Of a stretch of 64,000 bases of DNA, positions 24,918-37,865 are shown piece by piece (within the stretch, counting starts at the first letter, position 1; each line of letters opens with the position of its first letter). The notes under the pieces were generated by a model, which was not told where the DNA came from, searched no databases, and was given only the letters and a program-made list of their open reading frames with translations. Source of the DNA: Tieghemiomyces parasiticus (lineage: Eukaryota > Kickxellomycota > Dimargaritomycetes > Dimargaritales > Dimargaritaceae); the NCBI GenBank assembly GCA_027575765.1, contig JANBPT010000162.1, positions 1-64,000 on the forward strand, in the 5' to 3' direction. The translations under genes were made by a program, and so were the position numbers.

Positions 24918-25632
24918 GTAGGAGAAGGCCATCGGGATCGATTCCCCCTCCCCCTCCCCCTATCGCTGGCATTAAACCTCCAGTTTTGTGTGTGAGCTTT
25001 TGCGCCACTCACTCGCTTTCCCCGCTCCGTTTCTTAATGTCCGTGTTCTTTGCATATCTGTAGGACCCACGTCCTATTCAAATATCCGGTACGTTCTACA
25101 CCACCCCTTCTGCAGCCCCCCATTCCCCTATCATCTTAACCACTCGCACCTCTCCTGTATTGTTTACCATTTCGATTCGCCACATCCTCCGGGCCCAATT
25201 TCTAATTATTTTCAGACTGTATTTTAAGTGCTATCGCGCGGCTCCCTCCCCTTTCCCCACCCACCCCACCGCTTTTCGTTACCTACCATCCGTCAGGGCT
25301 CTAATAAACCTTTACATCATGTTGTGACTAACCCGTCTCAAATGGAAAGCCAGGTTCAGCTCCGAATTTGTCGTCGACTGGAATAGTTCCATCTATAATT
25401 AGTGTCTCAGGATCATATAATGTTTCGCATTGGCATCAACGTGTGTAAAATGCCTGTGTCCTCTAAGGTACGCCCGTCCATCGGCACATAGGGTAGCCTC
25501 AGCTACTTCACTACCTTACCGCCTAAATCCAAGTCAGACCTCCCGCAAATTTTATTCTTGTACCAGAATTTCATTTAGAGATCTCTGACCAGAGGTTATG
25601 TTATCTCGGCAGGAGATCATCCGTTATTATGA
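24918..25632. other. 3' flank of the RCK-type kinase gene
   Basis: It contains short C-rich runs (about 24946-24962) and a plausible poly(A) signal (CTAATAAACC) near 25300. No gene is seen before the repeat beginning near 25633. Confidence 0.45.
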
Positions 25633-26127
25633 TGACCATTGTCGTAGCCCAAAACCCCGCCCCCCCTCCTTGATCCATATCCCAAGTGGGGCCAACCGGC
25701 CGCCTATGCCGTCCCAGATGGCGCCACTCAGTCTTGGTGGCTGCACCTTATAGCAGTTGATTAATGAAAGGCCTATCTCTCTATTCCCATAATGGTTCAA
25801 CCTTTCCATCACCTTCATTACCCAAACCAGGCGTCGCCTTGTATTCCTTCTAGGGCCTTTCCTTCTTCTTCATTCCTGATCCAACGGCCATCAGCCGTCC
25901 TCATCTTCCTGTTGGCACTCGGCCCCGCCCGTACTGTTACCCTGGCACTCTCCTAGATCCAACGGAGTAGCCGCTATAAATGGTGCTGGCTATCATTCGC
26001 GTATAAAAGACCTCCCAGTTGCTAGTCCACAAAATAACCATCGCCATTTCAACCATCAACCCACAGTCTAAAATTTTGAGCTTAACCGCTAGGCTTGTTG
26101 TGTTGGTAAGTTTGGTACTATCACACA
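25633..26127 (+). repeat. LTR-like repeat, copy 1
   Basis: This segment is a diverged relative, same orientation, of 61767-62388. Shared blocks include TATCCCAAGTG, CAGTCTTG.TGGCTGC, CATTACCCAAA, TTCCTGATC.AACGGC, GTATAAAAGACCT.CCAGTT and AGCTTAA.CGCT...GTAAGTTT. Both copies can be bounded by TG at the left and CA at the right and carry a TATA box about 100 nt before the right end, as in retrotransposon LTRs. No target-site duplication is visible, and no internal retrotransposon genes lie beside this copy, so a solo LTR is the simplest reading. A shared promoter of another repeat family is the alternative. Confidence 0.45.
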
Positions 26128-26946
26128 GGGTACTATGAACACCAAGAAAAACACGAGGGCAAGGTGGTAAGCGGCGGAAGAGCTGAAGAGGGTAGGTAGT
26201 TGCTGGGTTTTTTAGACCAGGTCTCTTGGAGGTAATCCGAGGAAACGTCCGGGTCTAGCACTGCCAAATGAAGAGAGTCGTAGTGGCGTCCTTTGGTCTC
26301 CAAAGAAAGCTACAAAGGCATGCCAATGACAGTGATGAGACTAGTAAACCTATGTCTTATGGCTAAGCAGGGTTAGCCAGTATGGATAGAAGTAGAATGG
26401 ATGATATGGGAAAAAAAAATATGGATAGAGATGATTCGGAGCGGTTTGTGGTTATGGGCACTATCGTTTCCACCAAATCATGCCGCTAGTCAAACTACAT
26501 CAATGTGGGTGGGTTAATAGGAGCGACTGCATTGAATTTACTAGGAATTCTAAGGTGACATGTTGACAGCTATTCACCTTAATGCTCAAGTGAAGCCCAT
26601 TAGAATTATAATGAAATTCTTGGATGTCGGTATCCAAAAGCCGACGTGCCACAAGACCCTACAAGCCACCGCGATGCCATGCAGGAACAAGCACCGCCCC
26701 TTTAGCGCCAACAATTGGCCATGGAAAACGTATCGAGACCCAGTCAAGACCCGACTCTCTACACATGTCCCGGCTATATAAGCCTACAAACCTAACTAAT
26801 AATGTTTATATATTAACTTTTATCTATATTGCACGTATCGAAATAAACCTCCCCTCGGGGTCTCGCCTACCACAGTGAAGGCGAGCAATAATGGTGGCAG
26901 TGGACATACTAGGTCAGAGCTCGTTAGCCAGTTGGTTGGGTGCTGG
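26128..26946. other. intergenic, no gene
   Basis: An AT-rich region. A TATATAAGC element near 26773 and an AATAAA-like sequence near 26840 are present; no reading frame with recognisable features. It contains the 3' flank of the minus-strand methyltransferase gene. Confidence 0.45.
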
Positions 26947-29249
26947 TTAAGCCTGTAGGGGCAGGACGGGGCGGCGACGGTTCTGAAAGAGGTGGTGGGT
27001 GATGCCCCATTCCTGGTAGTTGCCGAAGGCGTACATCTCAGAAACTGCCATGAGGTATACGCGCCAGCGTTGCAGCCACTTGTAAGCAATCGTCCGAGCG
27101 GAGGTGAAGTCCAGGGCAGCAAGTTCTTTGGAAGCGTAAATCCTGGTCAACGCCACCAGGGCTTCTTCGCTGTGGCGGTCGAGATTGATCAGCCAGGCCT
27201 CGCCAGTCTTGTTAAAATGGGTACCGTTGAGGTACCACTGATCAACCAGTTGGAGGTGGTCCTGAAAGTAGAGGTAGAGATCACGACTGGGCATGCATCC
27301 TCCTGTGAAAAAGTACCTGGCCAGCCAGGAATCCTCCTCCCCTACGTCAAAGTGGTAGGGTACCTCCCGGTGCGACAGGGTCTCGGCGAACATATAGCCA
27401 TCCGGAGTAAGCCACCGTGATACCTTGGCAAATAATTGGGCGTAGTTTTTCATGTGCTCAATCATCTCAATGGTAACGATACGGTCGAATCTAATCAGTG
27501 ATCGACGTTGCAGGCGGAATTCATATATACGTGATGGAATGGTGGTGAATTAGTAATGTTGGAGTCGAATATCCCCTAATTAGGAAACTGCATGCATGTG
27601 ACCGTATTGAGTACCATACTAGGATAGTCTAGAATACTTACTCACGGGGTTTGTCCCATTCAAAATCGACAATATTACCCGTGGTAACCTGGACGTTGGT
27701 CAAACCACGCTCGCTCACTTGCCGGCAGATATAGTCGGCCTGGGAGTAAGAGTTGGAGAACCCCGTGATTTTAGCATTGGGATATTTCTGGTACAGTCGA
27801 GATAGACCGAAGAGGTATGATTTTAAGATGCAGTGGCTACGATTAGGCGGTGTCGAGGTAATCAAGTTGAAGGACGGGTTGTGAAATAATGTAGGCGTCA
27901 AATGGCCCTGCCTACAACGAATTTGGTGACTTCGTCGGGCCAACTTACCTTCGCCATGTAGAGCGCCAGGCTCCCCCAGCCACAGCCCAGGTCAAGGATC
28001 CGCTGACCGTCGGCTAGCTTGGCACGCTGGCAGTATACCTCCATCATCGATTCCTCCGCCTCACTGAGGCTGGTGGTATCTACAGTAAAGACGACGCAAC
28101 GCCATCCGAGGCATGGGGAAATGGGGCACCGAAAAATAAAGTAAGTGGGGTAGTTAGTAGCCTTCAAATACTGCCAACGTTCACAGGCTCCCAGCGGGAC
28201 TGGGTAAAGTTAGGTAGGAAATTGGACTCACCATCAACGTAGAGGCCGCATGAGTACTTGACATGATCACCCATCATCAGTTTCATGAATTCGGGCGAAA
28301 CCTAGTAAATAACGACGGAGGCCGTGGTGGGGGGACATGATGAGTTGGAAGGGGCGGGAAGTTACAATTGGAGATGTGCGTGCGTAAGCCTAGGGCCGCG
28401 AGCCATGTTGGTTGAAGGTGAGACATGCAAGGGACGAGGGGGGGGGGCGACACCATTTTTCCTCCACGTGCCTTGAGGGGCCATCCGTGACGCTGAAACA
28501 ATGCGCGCAGCCTCAAGTTGGATGGGGAAGGGGTGGGAAACTGGGCGCTGTCCAGCCTACATGTACCTGCCAGCGGGTATATAATTAAACCCAGCAAGGT
28601 GGAGGTGGGAAAACGACGGGCGAAGAATCAACAAACGTGGTGGCAATAAAGGTATATCGGGGGGACCTTCCGCCGAGCGGATATAGCTAATGACACCTTC
28701 CTCACATCGCTACACCAGGTAGAAAAGTAGTGGCCGGATGAAACATCGGCTGATGACAAGAAGGGGGCGGAGGGGTTAAATAAGGCCTTATAAAGACGGT
28801 TTCCGACTGCCATACGTACTACAACGCTAATGTGGGACGAGGTGCCACGGCAAACGTCAACAGTGACAACAGTACTCGGCCTCTGCTTTGTGAAGGTCGA
28901 AGGTGGGATGGTGGGCTTATAAAGAAGGCAGGCTAGGTTAGGAGCCTAACCCTCGTCCAAACATTGCCAAAACTGAAACATCTTCTACCCTACCAGCCAC
29001 TAAAGGATAAATGAAGACACTGTAGTAGAATCTGGTTCTTACCTCATAGTGCTGGTCATTGGCCTTATCCGTATCGACAGCGATGGGCATCCGCTTAAGG
29101 CCGTTGATGAAATTGAGCTTGTACCGGAACCGGGCCTCGTCATCACCCTGGTAGAGCCCCTGGATGCGTGTGGCCAGCAGCCGACGGATACCTTGGCGAA
29201 TCAGAACGTCGGGGAGGTAGCCGCCGTCAATCAGGGCCTCGTACCACAT
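26947..29249 (-). CDS. SAM-dependent methyltransferase, cyclopropane synthase / coclaurine N-methyltransferase-like
   Basis: Five exons on the minus strand: 29249-29043, 28301-28232, 28079-27949, 27787-27642 and 27490-26947. All donors are GTAAG/GTGAGT, acceptors are TAG or CAG, and phases agree. The protein is 365 residues. Residues 1-69 (MWYEALIDGGYLPDVLIRQG...) match the N-terminal helix region of this family. VSPEFMKLMMGDHVKYSCGLY follows, then the SAM-binding motif I ILDLGCGWGSLALYMAK at 120-136. Further on are ITGFSNSYSQADYI, FDRIVTIEMIEHMKNY, YFFTGGCMPS and a C-terminal WRVYLMAVSEMY.. stretch. The family includes bacterial cyclopropane-fatty-acid synthases and plant N-methyltransferases. 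Here the acceptor could be an unsaturated lipid or a small amine, and the sequence does not decide which. Intron 1 is unusually long (741 nt). No signal peptide or membrane segment is obvious. Confidence 0.88.
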
Positions 29250-32200
29250 GGTTAAAAGTTAAGAGTGATAGAAAAGAGGCACCGCTGCTGGACAAAGAGT
29301 GGAAAGTGGAGAATTGCAAGAATACCGTGGCTGGGGCGAGGGGCTTCTTTGGGTGGCAACGGAGTGGTCAAAAGAGGCAAGGGCCGAGCCTGGGGGAGGT
29401 GGGAAATTCAGGGTCTGTAGGGTAAAGGGAAGAGAATGAGAGAGGTTGATCGCCCACGTGTGGGGTAAGGTAGAGTGTGGCCCGTAGGGACGGTGGCGGG
29501 CTGTGAGCAGGAGTGGGGAGCGTGGAGAGGCAGATTCGGATCAAATTTGACGGATACTTCGAACTAGGGTAGGCCGTGGGGGGCTCTCTAAATAAAGACA
29601 CGCAAGACAGATCCAGGGATGGGAGACGCTCGCTTAGTGGCACGCGCTGACGCCTACGCGCGTAGTTGACCGGGGGGTTTACTTCCTATGGAACACTTTA
29701 GCGGGTGTGGATGTTGACAGATGCTAAGCAGATGCACCGTAACGGTTATAGTCTGCATAAATATGTGTATGTGTAGGTAACTCTTACGTTCGCGAGGTTG
29801 GGAGGGGCGAGAGGGTGGCGTATGGAGCCCAGTCTACACGTGAGAGAGTAGGTATCCGTGATAAGGAGGTTAATACTTTACAAGATTTGTATTAAGGACT
29901 CGGCCGAAATGACAATCTTCTGTCTGCGAAATTACCCTTGAATTAAAAGGATCAATACAGGGAGACGGAAAAAGGTACTCCGAATGGCATGTGCATGGCC
30001 GGAGAGATGGTGAAGGATATTTTACATGGCACCAGTTGAGCATTTTGACCCTTTTTATTGCTCCCTAGCCACCCCTTACCTTCCCCCCTTCCCCCTCCGT
30101 CGTGACCTATCGATTCTATTGGGAAGAAATGACGGCCACACCCCCCGCCTCTCTCCAGTTCACCGTTGGAATCCAATATAACGGTATTTCGTGGATTACA
30201 GGATCCGATACCAGACGCTCACAGACGTACAAACACATGCCGAGGTTCTCGGATCCAGTCGTAGCCGTACAGACTTGGTCCGTCTGCTGTGGAGGCCACC
30301 TGCGGAGAGCCGGCTCTTCATTGTTTCTGATTTTGGCATCTGGAGTAGAATCATGGTACAGGTAGTAACTATGCGGTTTATACGTACCCATCGGTCAGCG
30401 TCTCGTAATGTAACTTGCAATGAAGCGTATGCTCAGCGCCAGTGAACCCCCTTCTCCCTTTTTTGGTCACCATTGTGAAGAGAGTAATGGCGAGTGGATC
30501 AGGCCAATGATTAAAATAGAATAGAAATTGCGAGTTACAGTCCATCTGGCCTGGAATTGTTTTCTCCCGCGCCTCGGAGTGTCACGTACCAACGTTGAAA
30601 CCCAGGCCCGGTGATACCATCCGACACTTCAACTTTCTACCGTCTGTATTCTGGCCGTCGTATCTAACCAAACCGGGCTTACCCAACAATCGCCTGCCGC
30701 CCGTTCTACGTGGGGCTATCACCTGCTATCCGCGGTTGATCAGGCGGCCGATTCTCATTATCGAGCCGGCACAAGACGTAAACACGTCGACCCCCTACAG
30801 CACGGCCACTTCTTCGCCACGGTTAGGTCCCAGCCAGTGCACCTGGCGTGGCGCTAGTAGCGGAGAAGCCTCTGTCCGGTAGCCAAGCGCACCACTTACC
30901 CCGAATTCCTGATTTCGATTGATTGAGGTATTCCGCCTAGTTCCAGCCAGATTCAGAACTGACAACATCACTGCCTCGAAGCAAAGTCCAGGAAAGGGTC
31001 CCCGATCTCAAACCTCTCTCCTTGTTCATTTCCCCGCCCCCTGATAATACATGAATTGCTCCGTGCCAGTGTTCGAGGCGTATAAATGGTATTCTGTGGG
31101 GCCAAGGGCCGGGCCAAAGTACCAGCCGTCAAACGCGCAATGCTACCTCCTATACTACCCCGTTGTGGGAGGGGAGACCCGGAGTATGTACCCTATCGTG
31201 TCGCTGAGGGAAACAAGCGATAGATGGTGTATGCAGGGTTTCAATTCCGCAGATCGGTCAGGTTCAGTGAACCAGGAAGTCCTTCTGTACGTATGTAGTA
31301 AGGAACTCAGTCGTGCATCAAACATTATACCCTCCTTTGCGAAAGTAAAGGTTGAGTGACCTACTAATGGCGGGTCCTGTATTAAGGAGACGTAGATATG
31401 AAAATAGCGTATGGAACTGACAGGAAATCAATGATACGGAGAGAGAAGGGTAAGAAAGAGCCGGCCCAGGTGGCAAACCGTAGCCATCATGAAGTCTATT
31501 AGTTAGTATAACGCTTAATCGAGGAGACAAGTAAGTGTGCCTCTTCATGGTGTCTAACAGCTGGCTTGGCGGTGAACCAGCGATGGCTAGGATAGGGCGG
31601 TGGGGGATCCGGTTGGTAGCTCGTTAGGAAATAAGGGCGGCCCAGCAGCTAACCGAGGCAGCTTGAGACTGGTAATCCAAATAGGCCAAAAAACCAGGCA
31701 GTTGGGCTGAGCGAAGCGGGCAGGTGAAGATGGTTAACAACCCGCTGGCATCATAGTCGACGTCAAGGTAGTGTGCGTGCATCAGTGCAGTCGATTGCTA
31801 AGCTCTGCCTATACAAAGCAGACCGCACCCACTACCCTGCCGAGCATCCCTGCTGGTATTCAGGACCCAAGGGCCACGTCATTGTTGGAAATATCCTGTA
31901 TCCCAAGCGATGAGGTTAAACCAAATGGCCGGTCACAAAATAAATCGTTGCACTTGATATTAGACTACAATGTAGTCGAAGACATGAGGTTCAATTCGCA
32001 CGGGCTACGAGCCTGTCCCGTAAAACTGTACTGTACGACCACCTTCCAACTTCCAGATATTCGGCGGTTCTACGGATTAAAGTGAACCTGCACTATCATC
32101 CTGGATCGTATAGGCCACCAAGGGTGTCGTAAGGCAGATATCTCTCTGGAAATATTCTGTCTACGCCGGCTCAGAGTATTGTTTGGCCACCAGGGTGAGG

Positions 32201-33345
32201 GAGCCATATGACCCAGCTAGAGATCGGCCACCTACCCAGCTGCGGTTTCGAAATGACACGCGACTTCGCCTGACTGACCTGCCCTTCTACCGCCCCTCGA
32301 CTAGTTCAGCACCATGTTTATCACCTTTTTCGGCCACATTCATTCCAGGTTGGAATTACAACGCGTTTAAGGTCATATGGAAACCCGCGGACATTGGCCG
32401 AGCCGAAATAGCCACGTCGGTAAGGGAAAAGGAGAAAAAGTGGAGAGAGAACAGTGTCCGAAAGAGCCAGAGGAGGATATAGGTCCTTGGTCACCAGGCC
32501 TTCCGTGGACTTGTCGGAACGAGATGCTAGGCAACCCCCCCCACAGTCTCAACACGGATCAATCAATGCCTTTTAGGAAGGTTACAGGCGGTGAACATTG
32601 ACGTAATGATAATAAATATAGAATTTACAGGTTAGATGGGAGTATAGAGGACAGAATACTGAATCGTACTGCACAGGAGGCGTCCAGGGTGCCAAGTATG
32701 ACTCGTAATGCAAGCTGGGCCCGGTTACGAGACCCCTGCCTGACCACCACATTCGCTACAGACCCGGTACCTGCAAGGAGGTGGTGAAGGGGTGGCCACA
32801 GAAGGGACCGTTAAATGCAAATGCACCTGGGAGCGCATGCTGTGCGGGTCCTTACGACCACCGTCGTGTGGCTCTGAGATTCCTTAGGTCAAATGCAATG
32901 GTAATGGTTGATGTCCCTTGTCACAAGTCGAGCTTCTCGCTCTTGATCGTGCCGGTCAACTATTTAGGTAAAGCAGTTATAGCCTAAGAATATAGATTAC
33001 GTTAAATTTAACCAACTGACTCGGTTGGTCCCACGCCCAAGTGGTTCCGAGACATGGAAAGTGGTCAAGGCTTGCATCCAGCGGCCCAACTTGAGAACGT
33101 CAGTACAGCTGATCCAAAAATAGTCGGTAAGTGCAGGGGGTGCCCCTTTGTGACAACCACTGTTTTGATAAAAATTATAACTGACAGCAGGTAACTAGCC
33201 GCCATCCAAAGCTATTGACAGCCAGCTGAGCACGGTGGACAATGAAAGGCATCAGAGAGGGAGGCCTACTACCAACATAAGAAGGGCATGAGCTCGCATA
33301 GATCACTGATATCGATTATCACACCCAAGTGGGTCGTTGATGACT
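29250..33345. other. 4.1-kb gene-poor region
   Basis: The first ~400 nt are G-rich on the plus strand, i.e. C/T-rich on the minus strand, matching the 5' leader of the methyltransferase gene. Beyond that I see only short, overlapping open frames without motifs and isolated TATA-like elements (for example near 31080). No supported gene. Confidence 0.45.
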
Positions 33346-33500
33346 ATTTAATAATCAGGGGTTGCAGCTTGGCTAGGAAGGTAATAGGGGTGCTGACCGG
33401 CATGTCAGCCACCTGAACCAGGTGAAGCCCGTGGATGGCCCCCAATCCCATCTTGTTCTCCACGTTACGTAGCCTCCTAAGAAAAGCGCAGAGAACCTAA
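33346..33500 (-). pseudogene. exon-like fragment, unknown protein
   Basis: A short open frame on the minus strand follows a very good splice-acceptor context (a branch-like CTAATGA, then a T-rich stretch and CCTTAG at about 33501-33525). It encodes about 50 residues with protein-like composition (RLRNVENKMGLGAIHG ... VSTPITFLAKLQPL) and ends in TAG at 33344-33346. I cannot find an upstream exon with a matching GT donor: the bases just upstream are interrupted and the next candidate start lacks a usable splice site. It is therefore either the last exon of a gene whose upstream exons I cannot resolve, or a remnant. I do not recognise the family. Confidence 0.3.
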
Positions 33501-36150
33501 GGAAACAATCATTAGAATACTTATAGGACGCTGTTCGACGATGCAGTGGCGTAGGTGGGGTTCAGACGGCCAGTGGGGCTCTCCATTCACATGAGCAAAA
33601 TGAGGGAAAAATCGGGTTTGTGCGAAGGGGTGAGCGAGAAGGCCAGCCCTACGTGAGATTTTGGGTTGTCATAAATGAAAGAGGTAAGTACAGACACACG
33701 TGTGATCGTGCCATGAAACGGGAGAGGGCGCAAAGGGGTCCATCCGCACAACCAAGAAGCAAGAGCCGATTGGGGAAAAAAATAGACAAGTATCTGAGGG
33801 ATCAGGTGCTGAAATGAATCGAACTAAACTGGCTGTGGCGTTCCAGTGCAATCCGGAGAAAAAGGATCAAAGTGCTGGCGCTCAAGTGGTGACGGAGGGT
33901 GGGAGTGGTAAAGGGGTCCGTACTCTTCAAAATAAATAAGTCAGAGGGTTTTGGCTAGCCACGTGTTTATCCTGCATGGGTGGCTGGCTGGCCAGTATTA
34001 TCCCGTTACGCCGGGGGCTTCCAGGTCCCCATCCCCGTCGGGTTACCTGTAGGGGCAATCGCAGGTCGAGGGTTGAATCAGGGCTTAGATGTCCACATAA
34101 AACAGCTGCCGTTCTTGCCAAGGACCTTAGATACAGCACGGTGCTAGAAAGCAAAGCCGATTCAGTGACATTGGTCATTTTGTGGCTAGCGAATGAAATT
34201 GTTATCCTTGTGGGTTAACATATCCTGCGCCCTGGGATTAGGGGTTAAGGAAGGCCTAGAAACCATTGTTAGAACGGAAAAAAAACACGTGTAGCCCTCT
34301 CTACCGCCCTCTGGTCGTTGTCCCGAAAAGACCTAGCTCCAATTCCACTCGGCTGGCCCATCGCAAGGTGCGTCAGTCGCAAAGCACAAACAGCAGCCCA
34401 AAGTCAGTGGGTTAAAAGTGCCATAGGTTGTTCCTCCTTCTGCCATAACATCCCTCTCATGATTTCACCGCAGTGAGAATGGTAGCATTTGCGGAGAAGC
34501 AAACGGCGGATGGGGACTCGCGCTAGTGCCAGGCGCAAAGTAGATCTAGATAATACAGATTTGGGAGTCGGCTCCAAGCGAGAAGTGCTTAAGGGTAGAA
34601 AAAAAAGGTTACTGTTCTACCTCCTTATGCCACTAAAGGTCAGCCATAATCGTAAATAGGAGAGCCTATATTACACGAGTTTGCTGCATATCCAATAGTT
34701 CCCGCGACTGGGCGCCGCAAAAACCTTTCACAAGCAATTGACATCAGTCCCTCTAACAAAATTATCGTACCACTGCCTCGCTAAATGCACCAATATACAG
34801 GTATACACAGAGTCATTATAAGCCACGTTGCTGCCATTTCGGCACTATCCAAATGTCACTTCGTTGTACCTTCCACTGCACTTTACTAAGTGGTAAAATG
34901 ATTGTCGCGCTTAAATAGGTTGCACCTACAGTTAGTTACTTGTTGAAGCCATTGCCAGTTAGTTGGCCTCTCGGCATCTAGCAGGAAGGGGACGGACGGT
35001 ATCTATGCAACTGCTGTAGAGTTGGTCTGTGTAGGTCTACATACTGGGGAAGAGATCGAGGTTGTATTTCATGGGTTGGAATTAGGTATCAAGGTACTGA
35101 CAGGTAAAGTAGACGGTGTACTGATCGGTCCCTAAGCACACTTCCGATACCTGCTGTGCGCTGACCAAGAGAGGCCGTAGCTGGTCCAGGATGGACCTTC
35201 TGCTACGCTCAGCATACGGGCTAATCTTAAGCGTAACGATCATTTAAAATGACAATCGGGAATCTCGGTCTAAGGCGTAATGGCTAAATCTGTAATGCTG
35301 CTGTTAGCTTGCGTAAGTCAAATACAGACCCCAGCGGGTTAGTAAGCTAGAGTTGCTTGCATGACAAGCGAGACAACATGAAAAGCCTTGACGCTGGGCT
35401 AGTCTGTGAGCGAAATACTTGTTACGCCTACCCATTGGGCTCTAGGAGCCTGGCTCGCGCATTAAATGTGCAAAGTAAACAGAGTTGGCTGTGTACGAAA
35501 AGCTGGCCGCCGACATCGACGGCTAGATAACCTACAGTCTCCGACCCAAACTAAGGGCAAAAGATCGGAATACAGCTGCAGTTAGGATTGGGCCATGTAA
35601 TTAAAGTGAAAAAAATAATCTACATAGAAATAACGCCAGCCAGCCAATACTACTGACTACAGCTGGCGTATTTGCTGTATGCTTGCCAGGCTAAAGGCTT
35701 AAAAACTTGCTCAGGAGACTTCACTGCAAGACAAGTGATCAATTAGGAAGTTCCCCACTCCGGGTGTCGATTTTTTTTTTTTCGTGACACGGATCCCATA
35801 TAGCATGAAATGTCCACATGACGGCAGCTATGGCATGTTCCCGCTCTCATGCCCGCATTGAGCCCAGTTGATTCTTGCTGACTGCACTATCAGAAATTCG
35901 CCGAGCTCTCTATTTCTATGAAATTACTCACCCCTGGTTTGGAAGCATAGATTGGAGAAGCCACTGCTCATAATACCACACAACGCAAGGCCTATAGTCC
36001 ATTGAGCAGATCAGCACCTGTCGTGTTATCTTTCCTTCCAGGTAGCCCTATCGACCAAGCTATTTGAATCTTCCCGACACTAATTGCGGAACCCACGACA
36101 CTCCCGCGTCTCCGACCGACGGCTCTTGGTCGACCTCTACTCATCGCAGA
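33501..36150. other. gene-poor AT-rich region
   Basis: No supported gene. A T run of about 14 occurs near 35770. Small open frames at 33620-34220 overlap on both strands and have no recognisable motif. The DUF1764 gene starts at 36151. Its immediate upstream sequence differs from that of the second copy. Confidence 0.45.
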
Positions 36151-37413
36151 ATGGGCCAGAAACAGGTAGCCAAATGGGGAGAGAAGCCCTCCGCCACCAA
36201 GACAAAAGTTCCAACCATCAAGGCGACCAAGGCCATCACGGTTCCACCACAGCCAGCTGAGGCCAAGAAAGCCAAATCGACCCCAAGTGACGGTGAGTAC
36301 CCACCCCTTTAGTCCTGTAACGGCGGCTCCTTTGGCATTGTAGAGGATACCTTACATTCCTACCCTGGGCAAGGTGCTGGACCAAGGGCACGGAGATTGG
36401 TAAAGCTTCCGGCCAAGCCTGGTGCTGGCAGTGCTGTCATTGATCCCCTTCGGCAGTATTGTACACCGCCAACCGGGGGCTTTGCACTCCCGATCGCCTT
36501 ACGCTCCACTGTCGGCGGGCAAATCTGGAGCCCTGGACGATTGCCCTAGGCCCGTCTTTGGCGCCCGATGTTAAGACGGCGTTCGCCGCGTGACGACGTC
36601 TCGGCGAAAGAAAGAAAAGCGGCCAAAAGACCGACGTGTCGCCTGGCATCCCGCCTTTTACCCATTCCGCCGCAATGGCTGGAGGGAGGCGCCCCCCCCT
36701 CCTCCTTGCCCAGTTCGCTCACCCGACTAACCTGGTAGCCCTGGCAGTCATTGGTGGTCGCGCGAACTCACGTCTGGGTCTCCTACCAAGTCCACCGCCC
36801 GCCTCGACACCCAGGGCTGACCCTGCTTTTCCTAGTTACTCCTTTCTCTCTTTTTTCCTACTGACACGTCCCTTTCCCTTTGGCCGCCCATCTATTCCGC
36901 ATCGGATGTCGACCCTTTAGCAACCGAAATCGACGACATCTTTGCTTGTAAGCCCAAACGAACCGCGATCGACGACGGCGGTGCTGCCAACAGTGGTGAC
37001 AAGTCAGGAAGGAAGCGATCCGCCGACGCCGATAGCCCTGCCGAGCCAGCTAAGCGGCAGCAGGCAGCGGTTCCCCCGCCCGACGACGATGGATTTTTCG
37101 ATACGCGCGGGCGTCGCTCCAAGCGGCAAACAGAGGACGGACTCCCCCTGTTCTCCCTGGACGACCTCAAAATAGGGCAAGGCCAGGACACACCCGACTG
37201 CCCTTTTGACTGCGAGTGTTGTTATTAAACTGCCGAGAAGGGGGGGAAGTTACACGCCCTCTTCTCAATCCAAACGAATAACTTATAAACCACCGATGTA
37301 TACCGATTTGCATCCCGACCATCAGGATCTTCACCAAGTGGCTTGTCATAATACCCTTACCCTTGCTCTTGATCTCATAACGATAGGACTAGGGTGTCCT
37401 GTTGCCTAGGCGC
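36131..37413 (+). repeat. direct repeat unit A, copy 1 (DUF1764 block)
   Basis: This block is about 98-99% identical, by my base-by-base comparison, to 40521-41803, an offset of 4390 nt. Identity begins about 20 nt before the ATG of the DUF1764 gene (CTCTACTCATCGCAG) and ends near TAGGACTAGGGTGTCCTG. The intron is as conserved as the exons, so the duplication is recent. Within the block, 37291-37317 is inverted relative to copy 2. Confidence 0.9.
36151..37228 (+). CDS. DUF1764 family protein, copy 1
   Basis: Two exons, 36151-36292 and 36921-37228, with a 628-nt intron (GTGAGT donor, CCTTTAG acceptor); phases agree and give 149 residues. The N-terminal half is Lys/Ala/Pro-rich (MGQKQVAKWGEKPSATKTK...). 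The second exon begins TEIDDIFACKPKRT, has a basic/acidic linker (GRKRSADADSPAEPAKRQQ), and ends in the DUF1764 signature: DDGFFDTRG, TEDGLPLFSLDDLKIG, DTPDCPFDCECCY. DUF1764 proteins are small eukaryotic proteins of unknown function with this Cys-rich end. The basic stretch suggests a nuclear or nucleolar location (inference). I chose this splice because it restores the family's EIDDIF start of the conserved region. Its neighbour downstream is an LPMO gene, duplicated with it. Confidence 0.8.
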
Positions 37414-37699
37414 CGAAGCGGAGGTTTCAGGCGCAGAGTTATGAATTTGAACTTAAGCAGTCGCATTCTCTGCACCGCAGCCAATCAACTTAACATTTAT
37501 AGGCCCCAATTGAAAGATTTGTCTGAACTTCACCATGAAGATTATGTCGCCATTTTTACCTACCCTGGCCACCAGAGGAACCGGGGGGATAATCGCAATT
37601 TATAGGGGCGTATAGCAGGAATTCTTCATTTAATGCAAGAATTGGAAGCCTAGATGCCATCTTAACAAAAGGACGACTCCCTATTCTCTTCCCCCACCC
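37229..37699. other. spacer between DUF1764 copy 1 and LPMO 1
   Basis: The first ~185 nt belong to the duplicated block. The part from about 37414 to 37699 has no counterpart in the second copy, whose spacer (41804-42101) is unrelated but of similar length. No gene is seen. Confidence 0.5.
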
Positions 37700-37865
37700 G
37701 GTGTCGGTGGTGGTGCATGTGGATTCGATATCGCAGCACCGGTATATTAATAGCCGCTGTGCCGCCCCAACTGCTCACCTCATGTCAAAACGCATGCCAT
37801 TGGCGTCCTAATACTACCACTACATAATCACCCCGCCCTATAACGGCCTGCCTCACTAGCCAACC
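37700..37865 (+). promoter_or_regulatory. shared promoter of LPMO 1
   Basis: This 166-nt segment is nearly identical to 42102-42264 upstream of LPMO 2. It includes a TATA-like GGTATATTAATAG at 37741, about 125 nt before the ATG. LPMO 3 does not share it. The conserved block probably drives co-expression of LPMO 1 and 2. Confidence 0.5.

Noticed and set aside
36636..36920. 94-codon open frame conserved in both DUF1764 repeat units
   Set aside because: It lies wholly in the intron. Conservation is explained by the recent duplication, since flanking non-coding DNA is equally conserved.
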